64,000 bases of DNA. Origin: Osmia lignaria lignaria. Lineage: Eukaryota > Arthropoda > Insecta > Hymenoptera > Megachilidae. Below, piece after piece: positions 12,681-23,009 of the stretch. A program made the translations under genes and the position numbers. Position 1 is the first letter of the stretch, and each line of letters begins with the position of its first letter. The notes below the pieces were generated by a model. The model had not been told where the DNA came from. It saw only the letters and a program-made list of their open reading frames with translations, and made no database searches. Location of the stretch: the NCBI RefSeq assembly GCF_051020975.1, contig NC_135039.1:13800692-13864691 (forward strand), read 5' to 3'.

Positions 12681-14123
12681 CACTAAGAATAACTAATCAC
12701 CCACTGCCCGTCCGCGTTGACACGTCGACTCGCAAGGTTTATAGAGAAAGCAGTGGCAGCAGGATTTACATAAGGAGCCCCGTGTATCGGCTGGACAATT
12801 GAATTTTGAAATCGCACTCACCACACCCACACGATCACCCGCTAGGCGCCACCTTGAACCCAAGACAGAGCGACCGTATGATTAACGACACGAAGGCATT
12901 CTAATTGGCCTTCATCGCGGCGGAATAAAAGCGGGGCATTCCTCGCGAAGTGACAGAAATTTCCAAGGTGGTCATACACTTATGGCCCCGAACCAACGTG
13001 AACCGTCTAACGGGAACAATAGGGGATTGAAGTTGAATGAAAGAGACGAAGAATAAACAAGTCGTTGTGAAATTGGATGGGAGACGAGGATGGCGAAAAA
13101 TATGCGCCCGATGAAGAGATAAATGTTCACTTACGACTTTGTGGGTCAGTCGGTATGAAAGCTACTTTCGGGAATGTATGATGGAGTGGGCCGAGTGAAA
13201 AATGGTTCTTTTGAGTGGGATGTTGTGGAAGTAACTGTATATAAATTACACAGGCTCGTATCCTTGTGCAGTATAATGTAAAGGATACATTCAAGGATAA
13301 ATGGATAAATGAGATCAGAATTTAAGTAACTAATTGCCATGATCAGTAGAACATGCCATGATTTTTTGAGCAATGGCATCTTTCCCTCATCATTTTCTAA
13401 TTATTTGGCTAAATCTCATAGTACCAATCACCAAAGACCACCCATGGCGTCAATATGCGTACTACAAGTTTGCATTAAAAATTGCCAAATTAGGTTACCA
13501 ATTTACACAATCCAGATAACCTTTCCTTCGCATACCTAAATTATGATTAACGATCAGATTCGACGTTGGACGTATAAAAATCACTTTTTAATTATAAATC
13601 ATTAGCGTCATAGAGATTAAGATCGATATAAGTGGCTGCAACTTTGTGCTACCGCTAACACTCATTTTCCTTTATCTCTTCGAACCGAACTATAAAAACA
13701 CGATAAAAAATTCCTCGCTACCATTAGAGGAACTTATTTATAATCGACGATTTCACAGGAGGGACCCGTTCTCAGGACTTTTACTCGCAGTTTCGTGTGT
13801 TGCTCGGTAGCACAGCAACAAAACGTTCCAGTTTCGATAAAAGGACGTTGAGCAACCGATAATGACCGCGACCAAGTTAGTATAGCACGGCTACCTGAGA
13901 ACAATCGTATGCGTGCAATTTTCTGTTGTCTCAACGTCCTACAGAGACACGTAATCCCTTGGAACATTGCAATATCGGCTGTCATGAACGGCGATGGGAA
14001 TAAAAATCAACACTCTTTCCTTCTAAATATTTTCTATACTATCTGACTTATAATTTAAGATTCCTTATACTACTTATCGTTCTAATTTCTTTCAGAACCA
14101 CCCTTAAATATCTTTGAATGTTA

Positions 14124-14216
14124 TACAGGTGGAGTCAATAAAAACTGCCACCTGTAATAACTATACAGTCAATGGATAATGAGTTGTTTCAGGTGGTAGT
14201 TTTTGCTGATCCTGTA
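14124..14216. mobile_element. Short hairpin MITE-like element (Tc1/mariner-type ends)
   Basis: A roughly 93-bp element bounded by TACAGG and CCTGTA, with long imperfect inverted repeats. The left arm (14124-14154) starts TACAGGTGGAGTCAATAAAA and reaches CCACCTG. The right arm (14190-14216), read in reverse complement, starts TACAGGATCAGCAAAAACTA and also reaches CCACCTG. The flanking bases are TA-rich, consistent with a TA target duplication. There is no room for a transposase. It lies about 370 bp beyond the 3' end of the oxidoreductase gene. Confidence 0.55.
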
Positions 14217-14553
14217 TTTAATCATACACTCTCAATCTGACAATACACACACCACAAAGCACACAAGGAAACAATTAGTCTCTTTGTTGCAATTATAGCA
14301 AAGTAAAAAGGGTTTATTAAAAATATTGTACAGTGTAAATTAACATATTTTTATAGCTCTTACATGCTTACACAACAATATCTCTATAAATCTTATTATG
14401 CCCCATAGAAAATGCAATATGTCAGTTCAACAGATCGTGATTATAACATTTATGTAGATTTGAGATTTATAGTTGAATACTGTAAATATAGAAGACACAT
14501 ATTATCCTATCTATTTTTTATATCAATAACGACCTGTAAAGTTGAAATCATCA

Positions 14554-14559
14554 TTTATT
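14554..14559 (-). terminator. Putative polyadenylation signal of the quinone oxidoreductase-like gene
   Basis: AATAAA on the minus strand, about 22 bp beyond the stop codon at 14581-14583. It is the nearest canonical hexamer. Such hexamers arise easily by chance in AT-rich DNA. Confidence 0.45.
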
Positions 14560-14580
14560 TTATTGTTGGATGAATGTATA

Positions 14581-16483
14581 CTAAGCTATCACATGCTTTT
14601 CACTCACTTTTCCTGGTAATTTCTTATTGACAATAAATTCCAGTGCATCATTTATTTTAAGTAATCCAACATTTAATACACATGTTGGTTTAATCAAACC
14701 CTCCTCGAAAAATTCTAAGATATCATCCCCTGCTTGTCTGATTTAAAACACATAAATATTAGGTGATTTAAATCTAATGTAAGCATCAACTCTGTCCTAT
14801 AAATTTTGTTAGCTATTTCCGTTTTAATTAAAATTGACACAATTTTCAATGACTTATTCTTAAAGGCTTTATACAAAACAAAATTCATAGGACATTGTAA
14901 TTTTACAAAAAATATTATACCTATATGTTTCAGGATTTGCCTTTCTAAATTCTCTTAAATTTAATCCAGTAACACTGAAACTACCTTCCTGATCTTTAGA
15001 TTCATCATTTGATTTAATTGTAGCTGTGCCAGCAATTATTGCCCTACCTTAATGACAAAAACTATCATTACACAAGTTGTCCTACATCAAATTACGACTA
15101 ACTCTATAATAATTTTATACCTTCGCGAGAAAGATGGTGCAATACCACGGCAAAACTATCGTCACGTGACAAATCTTTTATCGTTGCATCGGGTTTGTAG
15201 ATATCAGTAAAGCTAAAAGTACAACAGAGTTGCTACCACTGTTTATTTTCATGATTTTCATCTTCTTTAGAGAGACTCACCAACTTAGGATCTTTTTAAG
15301 GTATTTACCATCAGCATCATCAAAAATAGCTTTAATATCTTTGTCAGCAGCTACTTCCTCAATTTGTTTTAATAATGTACGATCTTTAAATTTAAAAGAT
15401 GCAAGCACACCCTTTTCCCTAGCAAGTGCTGCACCATCTTCGGTAGCACAAACACTTATTACCTGAATAAACAATTGCCTAATTCACAATGCAACCCAAT
15501 TATCTTTGAAATTCTACAACAGCTAAACCGACCTGAGCTTTGAAAACATTTGTTGCAAGATCAACAGCTGCCAACCCAGTACTACTTACACCAACATTAA
15601 CAAACATAATATCATGTTCTTGGAGGCTAACTTTTTTTTCTAAAGCAATCAAAGCAGTAATATAATCATCAAGTAATCCTATAGCATCCAATGATTTTAT
15701 CTCAGATGGTATTTTCCAAACATCCTATAAATTTAACTTACAATCGGATGCAAAACACAAGGATGTTTCAATACACAAAACCTGCTTACAGCAATTTCTG
15801 CCACACACTGCTCAGCTAAACCTCCATAACGATCTTTATTAAGAGCAATAACCTTATCGCCAATTTTATACCCTTTCTTTTTTGCTTCTTCTCCAACTTG
15901 AACCAATTTCCCAACAAGTTCATAACCGAGAACCATTGGTAAAGTTGGTTCAAATGTATATAAATTTTTAGATAATAAAACATCTGATGCATTGAGAGCA
16001 CAGTAATTAACATCAATAAGAACCTGACAATGAAAAAGATGCTTTGTGTCTATGTCTTATATTCTGAACCTTACTTATTGAGAAAATTGTTTTGTTATAA
16101 ATACTAAATATTATTTTGTCTACATCATAAAAAATAACCACAAACAATATAAATTATAATATGGAATAAAAAATCCATGGAGTTGAAACCTAAAATAAAT
16201 TATTAAATGATTAATTATTAAACCATGCTCTTACTTCGTTTGTTTGTAACATTTTGGGGGATTCTAAATTTTCTACAATAAGGGATTCGTTGAATTTCTT
16301 CAACACGGCTGCCAAAATTTTGCCTGCTTCGGAAGCCGGTATTCCAGGTTTTGCATCTTCTAGGTTAAGCGACTTTTCTTTAGCTTCAGAAGTAAACCCA
16401 AGGATTCTTGTCCGTGTCGACAACTTCTTCAAATGATTTTTACAAAAATGCGTTAAAATTCTTCGTCCTACCACGACTGACAT
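14581..16483 (-). CDS. Quinone oxidoreductase-like protein 2 homologue (MDR superfamily), 7 exons
   Basis: Coding exons in transcription order are 16483-16235, 16023-15790, 15724-15533, 15462-15281, 15212-15121, 15047-14921 and 14737-14581. All junctions have GT/AG borders and the phases join into 410 codons. The product resembles zinc-free medium-chain dehydrogenase/reductases of the quinone-oxidoreductase-like 2 group. Exon 2 carries the GroES-like part, with VLIDVNYCALNASDVLL, LGYELVGKLVQVGEEA and GDKVIAL. Exon 3 holds the Rossmann dinucleotide segment VNVGVSSTGLAAVDLA (about residues 203-218), where the usual glycine-rich pattern is partly replaced by serines. The ATG at 16483 was chosen because it is the first in frame and opens a stretch rich in Arg, Lys and His with no acidic residue (MSVVVGRRILTHFCKNHLKK), which suggests a mitochondrial presequence. 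NAD(P)H-dependent reduction of a quinone or enone is inferred from the family; the substrate is unknown. The gene is head-to-head with the first exon at 16799. Confidence 0.92.
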
Positions 16484-16798
16484 TGTTCTTGAACCACAAC
16501 TATTACTCAATACACAAGGAGCAGTGACACGACGCAAAATATTGCCGTATCCATTCGTCGTATCCTTCGCGCATGCGCGTCACTGCTCCAGTATCGAACT
16601 AAAAATTTGAATCGTTGAAGTAACAATCGAAGCGCAACGTCAACATATCGATATTTCGGAAGAACAAGAAGGAAGTTAGTAATTCGCGGTTGTTAACTTT
16701 GAAACGGCGTGCTCTTATATTCGATGCAATTTAAAATAGTATTTAGTGTATTTAATAGTGTAATATAAGTGTTTTGTTGGACTGTGAGTACGTGGATT
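16484..16798. promoter_or_regulatory. Head-to-head (bidirectional) promoter region with NRF-1/EWG-like palindrome
   Basis: A 315-bp gap separates the start codon of the minus-strand oxidoreductase gene from the plus-strand ATG at 16799. At 16568-16579 it contains CGCGCATGCGCG, a full palindromic match to the YGCGCAYGCGCR site bound by NRF-1 (Erect wing in flies). NRF-1 sites are typical of CpG-rich promoters of nuclear genes for mitochondrial proteins, which fits the presequence of the oxidoreductase. No TATA box was seen. That both directions are active is inferred from the layout. Confidence 0.6.
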
Positions 16799-19700
16799 AT
16801 GGAACAACACTTTTGGACAGCAAAATTCTCCTATCAGCAGCTTAAACTACTTGCAGACATCATTCAAAAAAGGTAAGTGGAAATACATTTTGTTTTCTAG
16901 AAGCGGCCATTATTTGAATATATGTTTCTCTTTATTCTGAAAGCATTTCTGACTTTTCTACTAAGTATATCAACTAAAACTGTATTTAAACTTGTTGAAA
17001 TATTCGTAACTGAACTTTATTTGCAATATATTATGGAAAAGTATCATTAAATGTGCTAATAGAGGTACATAAGGTAGTTATTACAAAGCAGTTACAAAGC
17101 AGTAGTAATGTAGGATAAACTTACCGATCGCCCAATGTGTGAAATATTCTGATCTTGAGAAAAATCCCGTGGCTATTAAAGGAGACTTTTTCAATGAAAT
17201 TGTCGTAGAATCCATTGTTAAAAATTCACTATGAAATAGAGGAAACCGGAAATGAATTAAATTAAAATTAAATTACTCAACTTCAATTTCAAATCGATCG
17301 AATCAATCATTAATAATAATGTATTAGTCGCAGGATATTTTTATAACATAATTAATTTTTTTGCACACTATATACGAAAAATTTAATTGAAAAAATTAGC
17401 AGAATAAAAAGCAAACAAATTTCTTATGTACAACTAAAATATATACAAATTTTGAAAAATAAATGAGAAGTTAAAAATGAAACTGGAAAGTTTCGCGATA
17501 TGGCGCAACCTCGTAACACAATATTTCAAAAAATTCATAAAATCATAACTAACGAACGAAATTCAATCAGAAAAATATATACAGTTCGTGAACAGTCTCT
17601 AAATTTTAGTATTTATTGAATATACCTGTTAAACAGGTTGATACGTCGCACTTTTATCACAAAATTTATTCACCAACTTTACAAACGCGTTTAATTGAGC
17701 ATAATTGATTAAAAAATTTGTAATGAATTAGAGATACGTGTATTTGATAACCGACACCAGTCACGGAAACGTGTTTCCTCCGCGGTGTTCAAAATAAGAA
17801 TGAAACGATCCAGTTTTAATTCTTCGAGCCTCCCCACCAAACATCCACTATATTCGTTTATTTATTTTTTTTTTTTTTGAGCTCCCTCGTTGATCCAGTT
17901 AATATACATACATTAGTAGACATTTAAATTAAAAAAGAAAATAGGAATCGCAAGCTAAAAATCTGTTACTATTAGAAGTTAGTTTATTAGTACAAAAACT
18001 ATAAGAAGGATAAAATGATAAAATACAAAGCATCTGAACTTTATTTATTGAGTTAATACATCTTTGCAACTGATACGTCTCTTTTTTTTGTTCAATGATT
18101 ATATAATAATATCTTACAGTAAAGAATACATAGTAATTCAGTTTCTGCAAACAACCATGAAAATTAAGTACAACGTTTATACAATACATGAAAATGACTA
18201 TGGAAGTTTTACTTGAATCGTTAGTATTGTTAAAAGAAAATAGAAACATATGAACCATAATATTCGTATACTGATCATACAATGATTAATTATACTGAGC
18301 TGAGCGAAATGATACTTGTCGAGGTACTACTAACACAAACGATTATAAATTTGATGAAATTTATTCGTTGACGATATTGATTCATGCATTAAATGGTATG
18401 ACCAGCCTTACCCATTACTATCACAAAACAGTTATATCATGAAATTGTTAGTTTATCGCTTAAACATATTGTAGATACTAAATTTGATTGACCAGATTAA
18501 AGTTAAAATAATAAGGCGACGAGTATGACTAGTATTAAATTACAATGTTACGTTACAAAAGTAGTAAACTTATTTAACGCCTTGTGTTAGTTCAAATAAA
18601 ACTACATAATGTTAAGAGTATATTTAGGCTGCTTCAATCTCACTTATGATTCGGGCATGAAATGAAAAAAAGAAAGTAGCAACGAAAGAAGCATTTACAT
18701 TAACGAGATATGTTATTGTAAACATTCTAGTCTCGGTAGAATTATGAAAAGTTCTGTAAAACAGTCCTGAAAATAGCGGGAACTTGATGGTCGGGTCGAG
18801 TAAGGTTAGGTCAGGAATGGTTGGGTTGAGTTTGGTTGGGTCGAGTCCCAAAAATATTCTCAGGTGTTGAAGATATCAGGATTCCTGAGAATTTTGGCCT
18901 CGAAATTCTTAGAAATCCTGAGCTTTCGTGGAATACTTTTGATCTTTAAAACATATTCTCCACCTAACCCTAACTGATCCGCCATTTTCGGGTTCTCACA
19001 CACCTCTACACAATGCAGATTTCAGTTACAATGATTGTAATGTTGATTCCAAAACGGACTGTTTTCATAACAGCTTTGATAACTTGATTCCAACATATCT
19101 AACACCTCTCAGCCTTACAGACACTTGATTAGTATTAAAATAAAAGTTACTTCGCTTGAAGGCATATACAATGTAAGCAATACAAAGCATTGTATAAATA
19201 TTCAACAGTCGTGAACTCCTAAAAAAGAGTCAGATATTAACAGAGGAATTAATTGTATATAAAGAAACACAGTTAAGAAACAATTTTTGCTGAAAAGGAT
19301 CAAACACTTCCAAGTATTTTTGTGTTTGCTGTTTATACAATCATCACCTTTGCAATTTGATGATATCGCTTGATTAGAACTGCAATATCAATCGCCATTT
19401 TTTTAATTAAAAAATCTACCTACATCACATATACTAAACAATACGAACACTTGTTCCCTTCCTCACAAAAGTCATCAAGTGAAAATGCTAGGTCTAAGCA
19501 TTTTTCGTTGGTAGCAATAGCTGGATTATAGAACACATACGTTGACATAAATTCGTCTATAAATTTTTTGTTTTTTGTCTTTTTCTTTTTTTAAACATAT
19601 CAAACAGTATACTGTGCATTCACGTCCATAATACTGTGAATGAGATTTTTTTTTTTTTTTTTTTTTCACCTTAATCCTACGCAGAATATTAGGATATTGC

Positions 19701-20532
19701 TGCCGTGGTACTATGCACTCCATTGTTAAGTGTACAAGTTTAGTACAAACGTTAGAAAAAACTATTGTTATTATTATTATTATTTTTTCTCATCGCTTAA
19801 AACTGAAATCTTAGTAGTAAACCTATACTCTGGAATGCTGTATTAATAATACTTCTAATTTGACATCGATGTATATCAAAAGTCGTTCCACTTGGATACG
19901 CTCGTACAATCGGCAAGAACTTCATTAGATTATTGTGCAAAATTCAGTTCAACGTTTTCGTAGTAATCAAAAAAAGGAAGATACAATAGAAATTTAAAAA
20001 CGTTCAAACGTTATGTGTATAAATTGAATTCGTTTAAAATTACCTAAAGAATACATCATTATTTTTACATGTTATATGTGAATTTTACAATCAATTAATT
20101 CCTTAGGGTCCGCAAATTAAAGTGTACATCACTTTTTGTAAAATTGTTCTTAAGCAAACGATAACTATGCTCGTTTTCTGAAACATTCTTGCTGCATTAG
20201 ATATTCGAAAATCGTATCTACCGAATACTTTCATCGTTACATCAAAACTACCTGAATTGTAACAAAATAAAAGATGTTAATTATAGTTATTGTAATTACG
20301 TATTTTCGTATATGAAATAAGAAATTCCGTAAGAAAGTTGAGAATGTTTCATGAAATACTTGAACTATTATTTAGTAATTTATCTTACAAGTCTTACAAG
20401 TATAAAACTGCACCATTTTACTATCAAATCTACGAAGAATTGACTAAATATGAGAAAACTATGAAAGAAATTCAACCCCGTTCAATTCAGTTAATTCCAA
20501 CACGATTTAAGTTAAAGACTAGTCAAACTTAA
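16799..20532 (+). CDS. Unrecognised gene: strong first exon (16799-16872) plus a candidate terminal exon (20376-20532)
   Basis: The first exon starts with ATG in a good context (ATTATGG) and encodes 24 complete codons with no low-complexity bias (MEQHFWTAKFSYQQLK...). It ends in the perfect donor AG|GTAAGT, in phase 2. No second exon is certain. The best candidate is 20376-20532, after the acceptor ...CTATTATTTAG. It restores the phase (AG+T) and stays open to TAA at 20530-20532, with a protein-like tail (APFYYQIYEELTKYEKTMKE, then QPRSIQLIPTRFKLK). Joined, the two exons give 76 residues; unseen internal exons in the 3.5-kb intron are possible. No signal peptide or membrane segment is evident and the product is rich in Lys, Tyr and Gln. 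I do not recognise the family. No AATAAA is present before 20700. Confidence is about 0.6 for the first exon and 0.4 for the second. Confidence 0.4.
16873..20375. other. AT-rich stretch, probable intron of the plus-strand candidate gene
   Basis: About 3.5 kb of strongly AT-rich DNA with poly-T runs near 17866-17878 and 19648-19666, a (TTA)n microsatellite at about 19764-19787 and a degenerate GGTTGGGTCGAG/GGTTAGG tract at 18788-18846. No convincing coding exon was found. Part may be the 3' UTR of the minus-strand Nudix gene. A minus-strand ORF at 17929-18282 is rich in Phe, Tyr, Asn and Ser, as random AT-rich DNA would be, and is not called. Confidence 0.5.
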
Positions 20533-22353
20533 ATTCTCTCTAAAGATTCAATCGCTTCGCCGTTTGAAGATATTTTACATTTCTTCTGCGATTGATTGTA
20601 CATCGTTTGCAGAGGTACATGAAGCAATTCCACGATTTCTATAAAATTAGGCTCTGTAATGGATAGAATAAGAAATTTATGATAGATCTGAACGATAGTT
20701 TACTATTTAGTCATCATATATTTACTTACCATTTTCGGCTGTGATATATCCGTGTCTAATTAAAAAGTCAAGAGCAACTGGTACAGATGTTGTTTTAAAA
20801 TGTGAAGATAATATCCTTTCTAAGCATTCGTTAACTGGAAGCAATTCAAAAGTCTCTACTTCTCCGTCATTGTTACTCGGTACAAAATCTGGCGGTAGTT
20901 CAAGGTCGTATACAAATTCAGTATTGGGAAATAAGCCCCGTTCACTTTCAAAGAAGAGTGATACACAACCAGCACTTTTTAGTTTAGCAATTAGATTATT
21001 TGGAATACTGGCTTCTTCTCCAGCCTCTTTTATAGCAGTTTCATTAATTCCATAACCGACACTTAACCCACCGCTCACCATATTATCCCAGTATCCGGGC
21101 CAAGTTTGCTTATTTGGACTACGTTTTTGTAACCATATTGATAATCCTTTGACAGGATCCATAACATATCCATTAATATCTACACCATATTTTCGAATTC
21201 CAAATAAGCCTACACAGTCATTAACGATTAGAAATAATTTTTTTTTTCTAATAGAGGAACATATAAATAGCATACATACATGTGGCTGATCGATCCATTT
21301 TAAATAATGGTGGAGTGTTGAACTGTGCACGTACTTCGTAACATTCTTCCCTCCATCCCCTTAATGTTACAAATTTCTCACCTGCGCGCCATTCTCTTAA
21401 TACTTCCTCAACCCGAGCACTTCTCTCTGAATAATCTCGAAATGCAGGATTTAGTTGCACATATTCAGGGTGTACTTGAAATACCTATAAAAAGATAGTT
21501 AAAGCTTCTATAGAGTTATTCCTTCTTATTTGTGAAGTTATAAAAACTAGCATGCAATTACCTGAGGATGATTTAACAATTCTTTCATAACATCTGGACG
21601 TACAAGACCAACTTGTTGTCCATCAACAACAAAAGCCCTGCATTCACCTGCATGGAAACCTAAAGAATTGTACACATATATAGATGATAATCTTCCTGAA
21701 TAACTCTAATGATAAATCATAAAATATATACTTTATTCATACATTATAACATAATACAAAATATAGAACATAAAAACATATGGGAAAGGAATAAAAAACT
21801 AGGCAAGACATAAATATATGTAGTAATACAGAAATATAGTTCAATATTATTCAGTACTAAAGGATTAGAAATAATGTGTAAGGCCTTAAAATTATCATAA
21901 ACTTTATTTTTTATATTCATTTCTATCAAAAATAGAAACAATTATACAATTATGTGATATACATTCTACTTCAGTAAATATACATATACCATTAATTTAC
22001 TCAAAATATTTAATATAAAAAGAAAAGACTACATCAGATAGGGAATTAAAGGATCTCCAACAGAAGTATTGCAAAACTCATTCATGTTTCTATAAAAAAC
22101 AAAGTATTCCTTGTTATTCAGTGCAAAAATATGAGAACGAATACACAACAGACTCCAAATCAATATCTCAGTAGACAGGACAGAAAGCCACGCTTTTCTA
22201 TGCACTATTCAATGAAAAATCAGGCAGTCGAGGTGTATGAGAGAACGGTACACGATTCCTCCAGCGATTTTACTTACCCGACAGGTAGAAGCAATTAAAT
22301 TTATTAGCGAGCTTCAGTAAGCGTGACATCGGTTTCTTATCACTATCCGTCAT
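20529..22353 (-). CDS. Nudix hydrolase with N-terminal DUF4743 domain (YJR142W / plant NUDT20-24-like), 5 exons
   Basis: Coding exons in transcription order are 22353-22278, 21659-21562, 21484-21280, 21209-20730 and 20653-20529. All have GT/AG borders and the phases add up to 327 residues. Residues 1 to about 126 match the DUF4743 region that precedes the Nudix fold in this family (FHAGECRAFVVDGQQVGLVR, then VFQVHPEYVQLNP). The Nudix domain begins near LFGIRKYGVDINGYV, with the Nudix box at residues 173-195. The box keeps the catalytic Glu188, Glu191 and Glu192 but has Tyr for the first Glu, Lys for Arg and Ser for the last Gly. Relatives in yeast and plants hydrolyse oxidised, damaged forms of thiamine diphosphate, so a metabolite-repair role in the cytosol or mitochondrion is inferred. 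Reading through the donor at 20729 would give an early stop two codons later; the spliced last exon (NFIEIVELLHVPLQTMYNQ) matches the family C-terminus better. Confidence 0.94.
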
Positions 22354-23009
22354 GATGTTTCGCTGTCGTTAACCAGCTGTGACAAAAAATGTTAGCATAG
22401 AGTACATAGAGAACTATGTCAGGCAGGAGCTTCACGAAATTTCTCCGCGCTGAGACACAGTTATAGAATGAAAATGCTGTTGGATTGGTCCGAAACTTGT
22501 TTACCTTCTTCCCATTTTCTTTTTGTCGTAGATCCAGAGATAAGATACTTGAATTTATTATTTGTACAGCTGATAAAATGCGATAGTTTTATTCTATCAG
22601 TAGTGCTTCTTAAGAAATGCTGGAAACTGATGATAATTTATTATGACATTTATTCTTACAGTTAAATATATAAATATCAAAACTTGAGAATTCCATATGC
22701 AAAGGAATTTCATGTTAATTATTTATGATAATTTGAATAATGCAATTCATTATATTTCATATCAAAATGATAAAGTAAAACAACAGGGGGATAGATGATG
22801 GCTTTATGTACATACATAATTGCAATTATTTAAAGAAGCAGAATGCTTTTCACATTTTATTTTAAGTATTTTTAGAAAGGAATTTTCAGAGAATTCCTTA
22901 CATATCATTTAAGCACTCTGTTAAAACATGTTCAGAACACCCAGTAGATGGTATTGAGGTGCTGGCTGTTTAAGTCTGTTTATATATTTTGTAAGTTTAA
23001 TTATTAACA
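22354..23009. promoter_or_regulatory. Divergent intergenic region between the Nudix and EBP2 genes
   Basis: About 650 bp separates the two start codons, so the promoters and 5' UTRs of both genes should lie here. The Nudix side is mixed in composition and the EBP2 side is very AT-rich. No TATA box or NRF-1-type site stood out. The small plus-strand ORF at 22468-22665 has no coding features and is ignored. Confidence 0.5.

Larger units (their letters stand above)
8200..14550. other. No intact protein gene recognised (8.2-14.55 kb)
   Basis: Holds the minisatellites at 9.2 and 12.2 kb, the decayed frame at 10.8-11.1 kb and the MITE-like element at 14.1 kb. The 114-codon ORF at 9861-10205 starts with a non-ATG codon and has no family features; it is not called. 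Confidence 0.5.

Noticed and set aside
15725..15741. A 17-bp intron in the oxidoreductase gene (donor at 15741)
   Set aside because: Far too short to splice. The donor at 15789 gives a 65-bp intron, keeps phase and yields the better joined sequence (EIA|DVWKIPSE).
16211..16537. Upstream extension of the oxidoreductase start to 16537
   Set aside because: The extension begins with TTG; the first in-frame ATG is at 16483 and opens a presequence-like N-terminus.
17929..18282. 117-codon minus-strand ORF in AT-rich DNA
   Set aside because: Unusually long for the composition, but the product is Phe/Tyr/Asn/Ser-rich and resembles translated AT-rich noise. No splice context, no recognisable membrane-receptor signature.
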